This document shows, piece after piece, positions 15,708 through 24,390 of a stretch of DNA of 64,000 nucleotides. The notes under the pieces were generated by a model. That model saw nothing but the letters and a program-made list of their open reading frames with translations. It did not search any database and was not told the DNA's origin. The DNA is from an uncultured Roseicyclus sp. (GTDB lineage: Bacteria > Pseudomonadota > Alphaproteobacteria > Rhodobacterales > Rhodobacteraceae), in NCBI RefSeq assembly GCF_937892565.1, contig NZ_CALAHQ010000034.1:20499-84498 (forward strand), given 5' to 3'. The position numbers and the translations under genes are program-made. Each line of letters begins with the position of its first letter. The stretch's first letter is position 1.

Positions 15708-15725
15708 TGTCAATTAAAACTTACA
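15708..15725. promoter_or_regulatory. PpsR/CrtJ operator, bchF-distal
   Basis: TGTCAATTAAAACTTACA fits TGT-N12-ACA. Its centre is 50 bp from the centre of the bchF-proximal site. Paired sites are typical for cooperative PpsR tetramer binding. The surrounding AT-rich segment (TCAATTAAAACTTACA) is a plausible promoter core. Confidence 0.85.
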
Positions 15726-15779
15726 CCTTGAGCGTCCAATTTGCTTGCAGCCGGGTGTTGAGGAAACACGGCGAAGCCT

Positions 15780-15802
15780 CCTGAAAATATTGCTTTTTCA
15801 GG
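15780..15802. promoter_or_regulatory. Perfect 8-7-8 inverted repeat in the bchF-ppaA control region
   Basis: CCTGAAAA, a 7-nt spacer TATTGCT, then TTTTCAGG. It does not fit the PpsR consensus. No long T-run follows on either strand, so it is more likely an operator for another factor or a leader hairpin than a terminator. Confidence 0.55.
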
Positions 15803-15850
15803 GAAAACTTGCCTGAGGGCCCAGCGCTGGGGCGGTTGTTTTTGATGTCG

Positions 15851-15868
15851 TGTCAATTTACTTTGACA
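15851..15868. promoter_or_regulatory. PpsR/CrtJ operator upstream of ppaA
   Basis: TGTCAATTTACTTTGACA is a perfect TGT-N12-ACA site with full 6-bp arms (TGTCAA and TTGACA). It starts 117 bp before the ppaA ATG, suggesting that PpsR represses the operon encoding itself and its antirepressor. Confidence 0.88.
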
Positions 15869-15967
15869 CGATAAGCCGAATGCGCGACAATCTGGTCAAT
15901 TCATCTGCTGCCCGACCGACGCGAGACGACATAACGACGTAGGCGGCGGCGCAAGCGGTGAGATCAC

Positions 15968-16792
15968 ATGACCAACGAACAGCACAGCACACCGGCAAGC
16001 CGGCAAGCCATTGAGGCCGCGGAAATCGCCCGGCTGGCGCGGCGCGCGATTGCCGTTCTGGCCGCGGACCGTCCGGGCCGGGCCGATGGCATCACACAAC
16101 GCCTTGGGCAGTTGTGCGATGCCTTCTTGTCGCTTGATGAAGATGAGCGCCACGACATGGTGATGCGCTTGCGCCAGGATGGCGTTACGACACACGAGAT
16201 CATCGACCATATCGTGCCCGCGGCAGCGGCCATGATGGGGGATCGCTGGTTTGCCGACGAGATCAGCTTTGCCCATGTGACCATCGGGGCGGCACGCCTG
16301 CAAGAAGCCGTGCGCGTTCTGGGGTGGCACGACCCCAGCCGGCATCATCGGCATGTCGCGGCGCCGGCCCTCTTGTTGATTATCCCGCGGGGGGAAGATC
16401 ACACGCTGGGCGCCTTTGTGCTGGCCGATCAGCTGCGCCGCCGCGGTTATCAGGTGGACATGGCGATTGATCGATCTCCGCGCGAGGTTGCCGAGATGGT
16501 GCACAAGCGGCGCTACAGCATGGTCGGCATCACGGTATCAGGGCGCAGAACAATTGCGTCAGCAAGAGAATTGGTGGACATGATACGCCTCACCGTGACA
16601 CGCGTGACACCGGTGGTTATCGGCGGTGCCATCCTCGACAAAGAGTATGACACGCTTACCTTGACAGGAGCGGATCATACCGCCCGGGATGCAGGATCGG
16701 CCCTGCGGCGGTGCGGTCTGGATCCGGTGGTGGCTACGGCATCGCCACAAGAACTGGTAGACGCCGCCGGCGCACGCATGGATCGGCTTTAG
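15968..16792 (+). CDS. ppaA: Cobalamin-binding light/redox antirepressor PpaA/AerR
   Basis: The 274-residue protein has a helical cap domain with GDRWFADEISFAHVTIGAARLQE (91-113) and a B12-binding Rossmann-like domain with GEDHTLGAF. Its His145 is the expected cobalt ligand, the position known for R. capsulatus AerR. VVIGGAILD and the VGITVSG strand complete the fold. AerR-type proteins bind cobalamin after light exposure and interfere with PpsR/CrtJ. It sits 4 bp upstream of ppsR, so repressor and antirepressor are made together. Confidence 0.93.
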   Translation: MTNEQHSTPASRQAIEAAEIARLARRAIAVLAADRPGRADGITQRLGQLCDAFLSLDEDERHDMVMRLRQDGVTTHEIIDHIVPAAAAMMGDRWFADEISFAHVTIGAARLQEAVRVLGWHDPSRHHRHVAAPALLLIIPRGEDHTLGAFVLADQLRRRGYQVDMAIDRSPREVAEMVHKRRYSMVGITVSGRRTIASARELVDMIRLTVTRVTPVVIGGAILDKEYDTLTLTGADHTARDAGSALRRCGLDPVVATASPQELVDAAGARMDRL

Positions 16793-16796
16793 GGAT

Positions 16797-18254
16797 ATGG
16801 ATCGTATGAACTCGCGCGGATCGGATTTCTGGGATCAGCCGTCGGCCCCGACCATCGGGCCGGAGCAGTTCAACGAGATCGTTACCACAGCCGCCGATCT
16901 TGCGCTTGTTCTCGATACCGGGGGCACGGTCAAATCCGTCATCGTCAACCCGCTGAACCCCACGATTGGGCGTCTGGACCATTGGAAAGACCGCGACATC
17001 CGCGACTTCATGGCCGAAGACAGCCTGTCCAAGCTGGAAGCACAGCTTGACGCGCATCGCCATGGCAAGAAAACCGCCGTCGACGCGATCGAGGTGAACC
17101 ATTTCGACAATGCGAATTGGGAATTCCCGATCCGCTACACCGTGCACAAGACCAGCAACCCCGACATCATCTTGATGCTGGGTCGTGATCTGCGCCCCAT
17201 CGCCGAATTGCAGCACCGTCTGGTCAAGGCACAGCTTGCGCTGGAAAAGGACTACGAGACCCACCGCGATTATGAAACGCGCTACCGCGTGATCATGGAA
17301 GCGGTGCGCGATGCGATGGTTCTGGTGGATGTATCATCGGGGCGGATCGTCGATCTGAATTCCGCCGCTGCCCGGATGTTGGGCACGGAAACCGAGGCGC
17401 TGACCGGAAGCGCCTTTACCCAGGAATTCGAAGGCCGCCGCCGCGGCGAATTCATCGAAAGTCTGGTTCATGCCGCCAGCGACGAGGCGGGCAGCTCGGT
17501 CATGGCCAAGACGCGGCGCGGCAAGCTGGATGTCGTGCTGCATCCCATCGTGTTCCGCGCGGCTGGCGATAAATCGCTGCTGTGTCGGGTCGAATCCGCA
17601 AAGACCGTGGAAACGGTGGCGGTCGAATTGTCGAAGACGCTGGCGCAGCTTTACCGCGAAGGCCCCGATGCCATCGTCATCACCGATGCCCATGGCACGA
17701 TCCGTTCGGCCAATGACGCCTTTCTGAACCTGACGGATTCGGGGTCACTGACCGATGTGAAGGGCAAATCGCTTGGCGAGTTCTTGTCGCGCGGAAGCGT
17801 CGACCTCAAGGTGCTGACCGATAACGCCGCCCGATCCGGCAAGATGCGCATGTATGCCACGCGGCTGGAGGGGGCTTATGGCTCCCAATTGTCGGTAGAG
17901 CTTTCAGCGACCCATTTGAGCACGGCGGGCCAAAGCGGCTTTGCCTTCGTGATCCGCGACACCTCGCGGATGGAGGTGGTGCGCGAACCATCCGCGGCCT
18001 TGCCCGGACCCGGCCCGGTGTCGGACGATGCCATGCGCAATGTGATGGATCTGGTCGGTTCGGCCCCGCTCAAGGATATCGTGGCAGCAACCACCGATGT
18101 GGTCGAAAAGATGTGCATCGAAACCGCGGTCGAGCTGACCGACAACAACCGTGTTGCCGCGGCCGAGATGCTGGGCCTGTCGCGGCAATCGCTCTATGTG
18201 AAGCTGCGCAAATACGGGCTTTTGAGCAAAAGCGACCGCAGCGCGGCGGATTGA
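16797..18254 (+). CDS. ppsR: Photosynthesis gene repressor PpsR/CrtJ
   Basis: The 485-residue redox-responsive repressor binds TGT-N12-ACA sites. It has an N-terminal PAS-like domain (about 20-135), two further PAS domains (about 160-270 and 285-395) and a Fis-type helix-turn-helix at the end (TDNNRVAAAEMLGLSRQSLYVKLRKYGL, roughly 448-475). Cys263 (SLLCRV) and Cys440 (EKMCIE) correspond to the two redox cysteines known in Rhodobacter PpsR. Either ATG at 16797 or ATG at 16806 could start it; AGGGAT is better spaced for the second. Confidence 0.96.
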   Translation: MDRMNSRGSDFWDQPSAPTIGPEQFNEIVTTAADLALVLDTGGTVKSVIVNPLNPTIGRLDHWKDRDIRDFMAEDSLSKLEAQLDAHRHGKKTAVDAIEVNHFDNANWEFPIRYTVHKTSNPDIILMLGRDLRPIAELQHRLVKAQLALEKDYETHRDYETRYRVIMEAVRDAMVLVDVSSGRIVDLNSAAARMLGTETEALTGSAFTQEFEGRRRGEFIESLVHAASDEAGSSVMAKTRRGKLDVVLHPIVFRAAGDKSLLCRVESAKTVETVAVELSKTLAQLYREGPDAIVITDAHGTIRSANDAFLNLTDSGSLTDVKGKSLGEFLSRGSVDLKVLTDNAARSGKMRMYATRLEGAYGSQLSVELSATHLSTAGQSGFAFVIRDTSRMEVVREPSAALPGPGPVSDDAMRNVMDLVGSAPLKDIVAATTDVVEKMCIETAVELTDNNRVAAAEMLGLSRQSLYVKLRKYGLLSKSDRSAAD

Positions 18255-18276
18255 TCCTTTCCACGACCGAGTGATC

Positions 18277-18297
18277 GTGCCCCTTTCGGGGGCGTTT
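18277..18297 (+). terminator. Probable ppsR terminator
   Basis: GTGCCCC, a short TTTC loop and GGGGGCG followed by TTT, 23 bp after the ppsR stop. The stem is short but GC-only, and the T-run is weak, so termination may be partial. Confidence 0.5.
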
Positions 18298-18340
18298 CCG
18301 CATGTCGTAAGCTAGCCTTTACACTTGCCGACTCGTAAAC

Positions 18341-18358
18341 TGTCAGGCTATGTTTACA
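18341..18358. promoter_or_regulatory. PpsR/CrtJ operator at the bchG start
   Basis: TGTCAGGCTATGTTTACA fits TGT-N12-ACA and ends 3 bp before the bchG ATG at 18362. It overlaps a second palindrome, TTACACT-TATG-AGTGTAA (18354-18371), whose centre is the start codon. A 6-bp repeat GTAAAC/GTTTAC (18335-18357) brackets the same site. Confidence 0.75.
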
Positions 18359-18361
18359 CTT

Positions 18362-19285
18362 ATGAGTGTAACGACCGACCTCACCCCTGTCTCTGCTGCG
18401 CGATCATTGCCCGAACCTCGGGCGGTGTTGACGTTGCTCAAGCCGATCACATGGTTTCCGCCGATGTGGGCCTATCTGTGCGGGGCGGTTTCGGCCGGTG
18501 TGGCGCCAACGGGTCATTGGCTGATGCTGGTGTTGGGCGTTGTCCTTGCAGGGCCGATCGTCTGTGGCATGAGCCAGGCCGCGAATGACTGGTGCGACCG
18601 GCATGTGGATGCGATCAACGAACCCCACCGCCCGATCCCGTCGGGGCGGATTCCGGGACGTTGGGGCTTGTGGATCGCCATCGCCATGTCGGTGGCCGCC
18701 GCGCTGATCGGTCTGGCACTGGGGCCGTGGGGCTTTGGTGCGACGCTGGTCGCCATCGCAGCCGCCTGGGCCTATTCCGCGGAACCTGTCCGGCTCAAGC
18801 GCTCGGGCTGGTGGGGGCCGGGGCTGGTGGGGCTGTCTTACGAAAGCTTGCCATGGTTCACCGGGGCCGCCGTCTTGTCGATGGGCGCGCCAAGCTGGCC
18901 GGTGATCATTGTTGCGCTGCTTTACGGCATCGGCGCGCATGGGATCATGACGCTCAACGACTTCAAGGCGCTGGAAGGCGATCGGCAGATGGGGGTGAAT
19001 TCGCTGCCCGTGACGCTGGGCCCCGAACGTGCGGCCAGGCTGGCCTGCATCGTGATGGCCGTGCCGCAAGCGATCGTGTTCTTGCTGCTATTCTTCGTTT
19101 GGGACCGCCCCCTTCACGGGCTGGCCATCGCGGCATCGTTGATTGCGCAAGCCTACGCGATGCAGGTCTTGCTGCGCGATCCCAAGGGCCGCGCGCCGTG
19201 GTATAACGGCGTGGGTGTCACGCTCTACGTGTCGGGCATGATGGTCACCGCCTTTGCCATCCGCAGTATGGAGGCATGGCCGTGA
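18362..19285 (+). CDS. bchG: Bacteriochlorophyll synthase (geranylgeranyl/phytyl transferase)
   Basis: A UbiA-family prenyltransferase of 307 residues that esterifies bacteriochlorophyllide a. It has about eight spans and the two Asp-rich motifs of the family, NDWCDRHVDAINEPHRPIPSG and NDFKALEGDRQMGVNSLPV. The start MSVTTDLTPVSAARSLPEPRA resembles known BchG proteins, favouring ATG 18362 over ATG 18350 (which lies inside the PpsR site). No Shine-Dalgarno sequence is visible before either. The 3' end overlaps the next gene by 10 bp. Confidence 0.95.
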   Translation: MSVTTDLTPVSAARSLPEPRAVLTLLKPITWFPPMWAYLCGAVSAGVAPTGHWLMLVLGVVLAGPIVCGMSQAANDWCDRHVDAINEPHRPIPSGRIPGRWGLWIAIAMSVAAALIGLALGPWGFGATLVAIAAAWAYSAEPVRLKRSGWWGPGLVGLSYESLPWFTGAAVLSMGAPSWPVIIVALLYGIGAHGIMTLNDFKALEGDRQMGVNSLPVTLGPERAARLACIVMAVPQAIVFLLLFFVWDRPLHGLAIAASLIAQAYAMQVLLRDPKGRAPWYNGVGVTLYVSGMMVTAFAIRSMEAWP

Positions 19286-20574
19286 CCCTGTCTTGGCTCC
19301 AGATCATGCGCCTTGGGCTTGTGCAGATGGCGCTCGGCGCCATCGTCGTGCTGACCACATCGACCCTGAACCGCCTGATGGTGGTCGAGCTTGCGCTTCC
19401 TGCGGTCTTGCCCGGGGCGCTGGTGGCGCTGCATTACGGCATCCAGATCACCCGACCCCAATGGGGCTATAGATCCGATACCGGCGGAAAGCGCACGCGC
19501 TGGATCATCGGCGGCATGGCCATTCTGGCGCTGGGCGGATTGTCGGCGGCTTGGGGCGTTGTGGTGATGGCCGATCAGCCCATGCTGGGCCTGATCATTT
19601 CGGTGTTGGCCTATGCCGCGATCGGGATGGGCGTCGGCGCATCGGGCACGTCGCTTCTGGCGCTGCTGGCAACCGCGACCGCGCCCCGGCGCAGACCCGC
19701 GGCGGCAACGATCACATGGCTGATGATGATTTTCGGCATCGCCATGACGGCTGGCGTGTCGGGACAATTCATCGATCCCTACACGCCTGCGCGCCTGATG
19801 GCTGTCGTGGCCGTGGTGACGTCTGGCGCCCTTGCGCTAACCTGTCTTGCGGTCTGGAAGCTCGAGGCGCGCGTGGTCGCGCAGCCCGAGGGCCCAAGCG
19901 CCCCGTTTCTGCAAGGCCTGCGCGAGATCTGGGCCGAACCAAAGGCGCGCATGTTCACGCTGTTCGTGTTCCTCAGCATGACCGCGTATTTCATGCAGGA
20001 GTTGATCCTTGAACCCTATGCCGGGCTTGTCTTTGGCTTTACCCCCGGCCAATCCACCACACTTTCCGGCGCCCAGAATGGTGGCGTGTTTCTGGGCATG
20101 GTGGTCGTCGGCGTGGCGGGGACCGCCTTGGGCCTTTTGACGTTGCGGGCCTGGGTGATCATCGGCTGCATCGGATCGGCGGGGGCGCTGATCGGCATTT
20201 CGGCGCTGGGCCACATCGGGCCGGGCGCGCCGCTGTTGCCCGCTGTGGTCGGGCTTGGCTTTTTCAACGGCATGTTCGCGGTCGCGGCCATCGGGTCGAT
20301 GATGGCACTGGCCGGTGAGGGGCGCCACGCCCGCGAAGGCACACGGATGGGCCTTTGGGGGGCTGCACAGGCGATTGCCGCGGGTTTCGGCGGGCTGGCA
20401 GGGGCGGGTTTGGCTGATCTGGCCCGGCTTGTGACCAATGACGCATCGGCCTTTGGGGCCGTGTTCACATTCGAAGCGCTTCTTTATCTGGCCGCAGCCC
20501 TTATGGCGCTGCGCGTGATGGAGGGCGGGGTTTCCATGTCGCGGCAGACCGGCGCGACCGTTCCGGGGGAATGA
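19276..20574 (+). CDS. PucC-like BCD-family transporter (Bch2-type)
   Basis: A 432-residue, roughly 12-span protein paralogous to LhaA, with TTSTLNRLMVVELALPAVLPG near residue 30, RPQWGYRSDTGGKRTRWI and TRMGLWGAAQAIAAG. Genes of this kind between bchG and bchP (named bch2, ORF428 or pucC-like) are standard in the order bchG-orf-bchP. A role in pigment delivery or LH assembly is inferred from the family. It overlaps bchG by 10 bp and bchP by 4 bp. Confidence 0.9.
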   Translation: MAVTLSWLQIMRLGLVQMALGAIVVLTTSTLNRLMVVELALPAVLPGALVALHYGIQITRPQWGYRSDTGGKRTRWIIGGMAILALGGLSAAWGVVVMADQPMLGLIISVLAYAAIGMGVGASGTSLLALLATATAPRRRPAAATITWLMMIFGIAMTAGVSGQFIDPYTPARLMAVVAVVTSGALALTCLAVWKLEARVVAQPEGPSAPFLQGLREIWAEPKARMFTLFVFLSMTAYFMQELILEPYAGLVFGFTPGQSTTLSGAQNGGVFLGMVVVGVAGTALGLLTLRAWVIIGCIGSAGALIGISALGHIGPGAPLLPAVVGLGFFNGMFAVAAIGSMMALAGEGRHAREGTRMGLWGAAQAIAAGFGGLAGAGLADLARLVTNDASAFGAVFTFEALLYLAAALMALRVMEGGVSMSRQTGATVPGE

Positions 20575-21758
20575 TCATGATCTACGATGTCGTTGTTGTG
20601 GGCGGTGGCCCCTCGGGTGCGACCGCCGCCGAAGATCTGGCGCGATCGGGGCACCGGGTGGCGTTGCTGGATCGCGCGGGGCGGATCAAGCCCTGTGGCG
20701 GTGCCATCCCACCCCGCCTGATCCGGGATTTCCAGATCCCCGAAGATCAGCTTGTGGCCAAGATCACGACGGCCCGCATGATCTCGCCCACCGGGCGGCG
20801 TGTCGACATCCCGATCGAGAACGGTTTTGTCGGCATGGTCGATCGCGAGGATTTCGATGAATTCCTGCGCGCGCGCGCCGCCTATGCCGGGGCCGAACGG
20901 CTGACCGGGACCTATACGAAAATCACCCGCGACCGTGACGGCACCCATGTGCATTACCGCGACAAGGCCAGCGGCGAGGATCGGGCGCTGACCACACGGA
21001 TGGTCATCGGCGCCGATGGCGCGCGATCCAATGTGGCGCGAACCGAAATCAAGGATGGCGACAAGATCCCCTATGTGATCGCCTATCACGAGATCGTCGA
21101 AGCCCCCGGCCCGCGCGGTGATTACCACCCCGACCGCTGCGATGTGATCTATGACGGGCGCATCAGCCCCGATTTCTACGGCTGGGTGTTTCCGCATGGC
21201 AAATCGGCCTCGATCGGGATGGGCAGCTTTCTGCGCGAGGTCGATCTGAAGAAAGCCACCGCCGATCTGCGCGCGGCCAGTGGGCTGGCCGATTGCAAGA
21301 CGATCCGCAAAGAGGGCGCCCCTATCCCGCTGAAGCCACTGGATGAATGGGACAATGGCCGCGACGTGGTTCTGGCAGGCGACGCGGCGGGCGTTGTGGC
21401 ACCCTCCAGCGGCGAAGGCATCTATTACGCCATGGTCGGCGGGCGCGTGGCCGCGATTGCGGCGGCGACGAAACTTCAGACCGGCATGATCAAGGATCTG
21501 AAACTTGCGCGCAAACTGTTCATGCGCGACCATAAATCCGTCTTCAAGGTATTGGGCGCGATGCAGGATGCCTATTACAAATCCGATGAACGTCGCGAGC
21601 GCTTTGTATCGCTGTGCCATGACATCGATGTGCAGCGCCTGACCTTCGAGGCCTATATGAACAAGGAACTGGTCAAGGCGCGCCCCCTTGCCCATATCAA
21701 GATCGGCATCAAGAACCTTGCCCATCTGACCGGGCTGGTGGCGCCGACGCACATATGA
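20571..21758 (+). CDS. bchP: Geranylgeranyl (bacterio)chlorophyll reductase
   Basis: A flavoprotein of 395 residues that reduces the geranylgeranyl tail to phytyl. It has the FAD-binding motif VVVGGGPSGATAAEDLARSG near the N-terminus, the family CGGAIPPRLI segment, and the second FAD motif VVLAGDAAGVVAPSSGEGIYYAM. ATG 20571 overlaps the preceding stop (ATGA); a second ATG two codons later is equally possible. It is followed by idi with a 4-bp overlap. Confidence 0.96.
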   Translation: MIMIYDVVVVGGGPSGATAAEDLARSGHRVALLDRAGRIKPCGGAIPPRLIRDFQIPEDQLVAKITTARMISPTGRRVDIPIENGFVGMVDREDFDEFLRARAAYAGAERLTGTYTKITRDRDGTHVHYRDKASGEDRALTTRMVIGADGARSNVARTEIKDGDKIPYVIAYHEIVEAPGPRGDYHPDRCDVIYDGRISPDFYGWVFPHGKSASIGMGSFLREVDLKKATADLRAASGLADCKTIRKEGAPIPLKPLDEWDNGRDVVLAGDAAGVVAPSSGEGIYYAMVGGRVAAIAAATKLQTGMIKDLKLARKLFMRDHKSVFKVLGAMQDAYYKSDERRERFVSLCHDIDVQRLTFEAYMNKELVKARPLAHIKIGIKNLAHLTGLVAPTHI

Positions 21759-22276
21759 CCGACATGATCCCGGCCTGGGTGAACGGTACATTGACACCCG
21801 TTGAAAAACTGGAGGCCCATGTAAAGGGTCTTCGGCACAAGGCGATTTCCGTCTTTTTGATGCGGGGCGACAAGGTGCTGCTGCAACGGCGTGCCATGGG
21901 AAAATACCACACCCCTGGGCTTTGGGCGAACACCTGCTGCACCCATCCGCATTGGGGCGAAACGGCCCTTGATTGCGCCACGCGGCGGCTTGGGCAGGAG
22001 CTGGGCCTTGATGGCATCGCATTGCGGTTTCGCGACACGGTGGAATACCGCGCCGATGTGGGCGGCGGGCTGATCGAACATGAGGTGGTGGATATCTTTG
22101 TCGGCGAGTTGGCCGATGGCCATGAGCCGCAGCCCAACCCGGACGAGGTCATGGATACGATCTGGACGCCCCTTCCTGATCTTATGGAAGAAGTAGCCGT
22201 AAGGCCCTTGGGCTATACCCCTTGGCTGCAAATCTATCTGCGCGACCATGCAGGCGTGATTTTTCAGACCGCCTGA
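21755..22276 (+). CDS. idi: Isopentenyl-diphosphate isomerase, type 1
   Basis: A Nudix-fold enzyme of 173 residues that interconverts IPP and DMAPP. It has KAISVFLMRGDKVLLQRRA, the catalytic cysteine in LWANTCCTHPHWGE, the Nudix-like ETALDCATRRLGQELGL and the metal-binding EHEVVDIF. It is the last gene of the bchG operon and faces dxs, the entry enzyme of the same isoprenoid pathway, tail to tail. Confidence 0.96.
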   Translation: MTDMIPAWVNGTLTPVEKLEAHVKGLRHKAISVFLMRGDKVLLQRRAMGKYHTPGLWANTCCTHPHWGETALDCATRRLGQELGLDGIALRFRDTVEYRADVGGGLIEHEVVDIFVGELADGHEPQPNPDEVMDTIWTPLPDLMEEVAVRPLGYTPWLQIYLRDHAGVIFQTA

Positions 22277-22293
22277 GCGGCGAAAAATCTGTT

Positions 22294-22319
22294 GCCCGCA
22301 CCCTCAGGCGCGGGCTTTT
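22294..22319 (+). terminator. Rho-independent terminator after idi
   Basis: GCCCGC, a 10-nt loop and GCGGGC followed by TTTT, 18 bp after the idi stop. It overlaps the 3' end of the convergent dxs gene. Confidence 0.7.
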
Positions 22320-24223
22320 CCATGCAAGCTTGCCACACCGATCGCATCAAGCGCCGCGTTCGCGATATCGGTCGCGGTCAGGCCGGCGTCGGCATACATA
22401 TCCGCCGGGCTGGCTTGGTCGATGAACCGATCCGGCAGGCATAGTGTACGGATCGCCACACCGCGGTCCAGCTGGCCCGTGGCCGCCAGATGGTGCAGCA
22501 CGATGGCACCAAAGCCCAGCATCGCGCCCTGTTCCACAGTGATCAGGGCCGAATGCTGCGCCACCAGGCGATCTATCAACGCACAATCAAGCGGCTTGGC
22601 AAAACGCGCATCGGCAATGGTTACGCTCAGACCCCGTGCCTCAAGCGCGCGGGCGGCATCTGTCGCCTCGGCCAGATGGGCGCCGAAACTCAGGATCGCG
22701 ATATCGCGACCTTGTTGGATCACACGCCCCTTGCCGATCTCCAGCACCTCGCCCCGTTCGGGCATCGGCACGCCCGTGCCTTCGCCGCGCGGATAACGAA
22801 GCGCGATCGGGCCGCTGTCATGTGCGGCGGCCGTGGCCATCATATGCACCATCTCTGCCTCATCGGCACAGGCCATGACCGTCATGTTTGGAAGGGCCGC
22901 CAGAAAACCGATGTCGAACGCGCCCGCGTGGGTCGGCCCGTCGGCGCCAACCAGTCCGGCCCGGTCAATCATGAATCGCACGGGCAGATTTTGCAGCGCC
23001 ACATCATGAACGATCTGATCATAGCCGCGCTGCAGAAAGCTGGAATAGATCGCGCAAAACGGCTTCATCCCGCCTGCTGCCATCCCGGCGGCAAAGGTCA
23101 CGGCGTGCTGTTCGGCAATACCCACGTCAAAGACACGCCCCGGCATCGCCTTTTGCAAGATGTTGAGCCCCGTGCCGCCGGGCATGGCGGCGGTGATCCC
23201 GACGATGGCGCCATCGGATTGCGCGTGGCGTGTCAGGCATTCCCCAAACACATTCGTATAGGCAGGCGCGTTGGGAGTGGTTTTCTTTTGCACCCCGGTC
23301 GCCACATCGAACTTGTTTACACCGTGATAACAATCGGCTGATCGTTCGGCGGGCGCATAGCCCTTGCCCTTGACGGTCACCGCATGGATCAGAACCGGCC
23401 CGGTCGCCCGCGCCTTGGCCGACCGCAAAACATTCAACAACTGACCCATATCATGACCATCGACAGGGCCAATGTAGGTAAAGCCCAGATGCTCGAACAG
23501 CGTGGCGGATTTCTGCTGGCCCGTGACCAGTTCGCGCGCCCGCTCGGCCCCTTGACGCAACGGTTCGGGCAAATGCTGGGCCATGCCATCGGCAATATCC
23601 CTCAGCGCGGCAAGCGGCGAATTCTTGGCAAGCCCGGCCAGATAGCTTGACATCGCACCCGTCGGCGGCGCGATCGACATGTCGTTGTCATTGAGGATGA
23701 CGAACAGACGCCGCCCGATATGGCCGGCATTGTTCAGCGCCTCATAGGCCATGCCCGCGCTGATTGACCCATCGCCGATGACCGCGATGGCATCACCCGT
23801 GGCTTGCCCCATCTCGCGCGCCATGGCAAATCCCAGCGCTGCGGAAATACTTGTAGAAGAATGGGCCGCGCCAAAAGGATCGTAATCGCTTTCCGAGCGT
23901 TTGGTGAACCCCGACAGACCATCCTTCTGGCGCAGCGTGCGGATGCGGTCGCGCCTGCCGGTGACGATCTTGTGGGGGTAGCATTGATGGCCCACATCCC
24001 AGACCAGCTTGTCATAGGGCGTGTTGAACACCGCATGAATGGCAACGGTCAGCTCCACCACGCCAAGCGATGAACCCAGATGACCGCCCGTTTCGGACAC
24101 CGCCGAAATCGTTTCGGCGCGAAGCTCATCGGCACATTGCTTGAGCTGTGCATCGGTCAGGCGACGCAGGTCGGCGGGCCAGGTCACGCGGTCAAGAACG
24201 GGGGTGTGGGGTCTGTCGGTCAT
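22304..24223 (-). CDS. dxs: 1-deoxy-D-xylulose-5-phosphate synthase
   Basis: A TPP enzyme of 639 residues joining pyruvate and glyceraldehyde-3-phosphate at the head of the MEP pathway. Visible motifs are the thiamine-binding [18 protein letters not shown] with NDNDMSI, the active-site [19 protein letters not shown], and the transketolase-like [15 protein letters not shown]. The ATG at 24223 ([11 protein letters not shown]) has GGGAGGAC before it. It is separated from pufC by a strong hairpin. PGC-linked dxs is common and probably a second copy in the genome. Confidence 0.97.
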   Translation of the reverse strand: MTDRPHTPVLDRVTWPADLRRLTDAQLKQCADELRAETISAVSETGGHLGSSLGVVELTVAIHAVFNTPYDKLVWDVGHQCYPHKIVTGRRDRIRTLRQKDGLSGFTKRSESDYDPFGAAHSSTSISAALGFAMAREMGQATGDAIAVIGDGSISAGMAYEALNNAGHIGRRLFVILNDNDMSIAPPTGAMSSYLAGLAKNSPLAALRDIADGMAQHLPEPLRQGAERARELVTGQQKSATLFEHLGFTYIGPVDGHDMGQLLNVLRSAKARATGPVLIHAVTVKGKGYAPAERSADCYHGVNKFDVATGVQKKTTPNAPAYTNVFGECLTRHAQSDGAIVGITAAMPGGTGLNILQKAMPGRVFDVGIAEQHAVTFAAGMAAGGMKPFCAIYSSFLQRGYDQIVHDVALQNLPVRFMIDRAGLVGADGPTHAGAFDIGFLAALPNMTVMACADEAEMVHMMATAAAHDSGPIALRYPRGEGTGVPMPERGEVLEIGKGRVIQQGRDIAILSFGAHLAEATDAARALEARGLSVTIADARFAKPLDCALIDRLVAQHSALITVEQGAMLGFGAIVLHHLAATGQLDRGVAIRTLCLPDRFIDQASPADMYADAGLTATDIANAALDAIGVASLHGKARA

Positions 24224-24331
24224 TTTGCTGGTCCTCCCGAACCGGCGGGTCAAGGACGAAAAAACCGCAGGCAGGGTCTGACCCGCCCGCCGTTTGAGTC
24301 ACCTCACGAAGGGACGTAAGGGTCGGGATAA

Positions 24332-24359
24332 ACCGGGGGCGGGGCCGCCCGCCCCCGGT
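24332..24359 (-). terminator. puf operon terminator
   Basis: A perfect 12-bp GC stem (ACCGGGGGCGGG against CCCGCCCCCGGT) with a 4-nt loop, 31 bp beyond the pufC stop, followed on the minus strand by TTTATCC. It isolates puf transcription from dxs. Confidence 0.8.
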
Positions 24360-24390
24360 CACATGGATTATGGGCCGCGGCCCGCATGGC

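Larger units (their letters stand above)
15653..15967. other. bchF-ppaA divergent control region (315 bp, no gene)
   Basis: This non-coding gap drives the bchF superoperon leftward and ppaA-ppsR rightward. It contains three TGT-N12-ACA operators and one perfect 8-bp dyad (15780-15802). No open frame with coding character is visible. AT-rich stretches near 15710-15725 and 15850-15868 coincide with operators, consistent with repressor sites placed on the promoters. Confidence 0.85.

Noticed and set aside
18303..18323. TGT...ACA pair upstream of bchG
   Set aside because: The spacing is 15, not 12, bases, so it does not fit the PpsR consensus.
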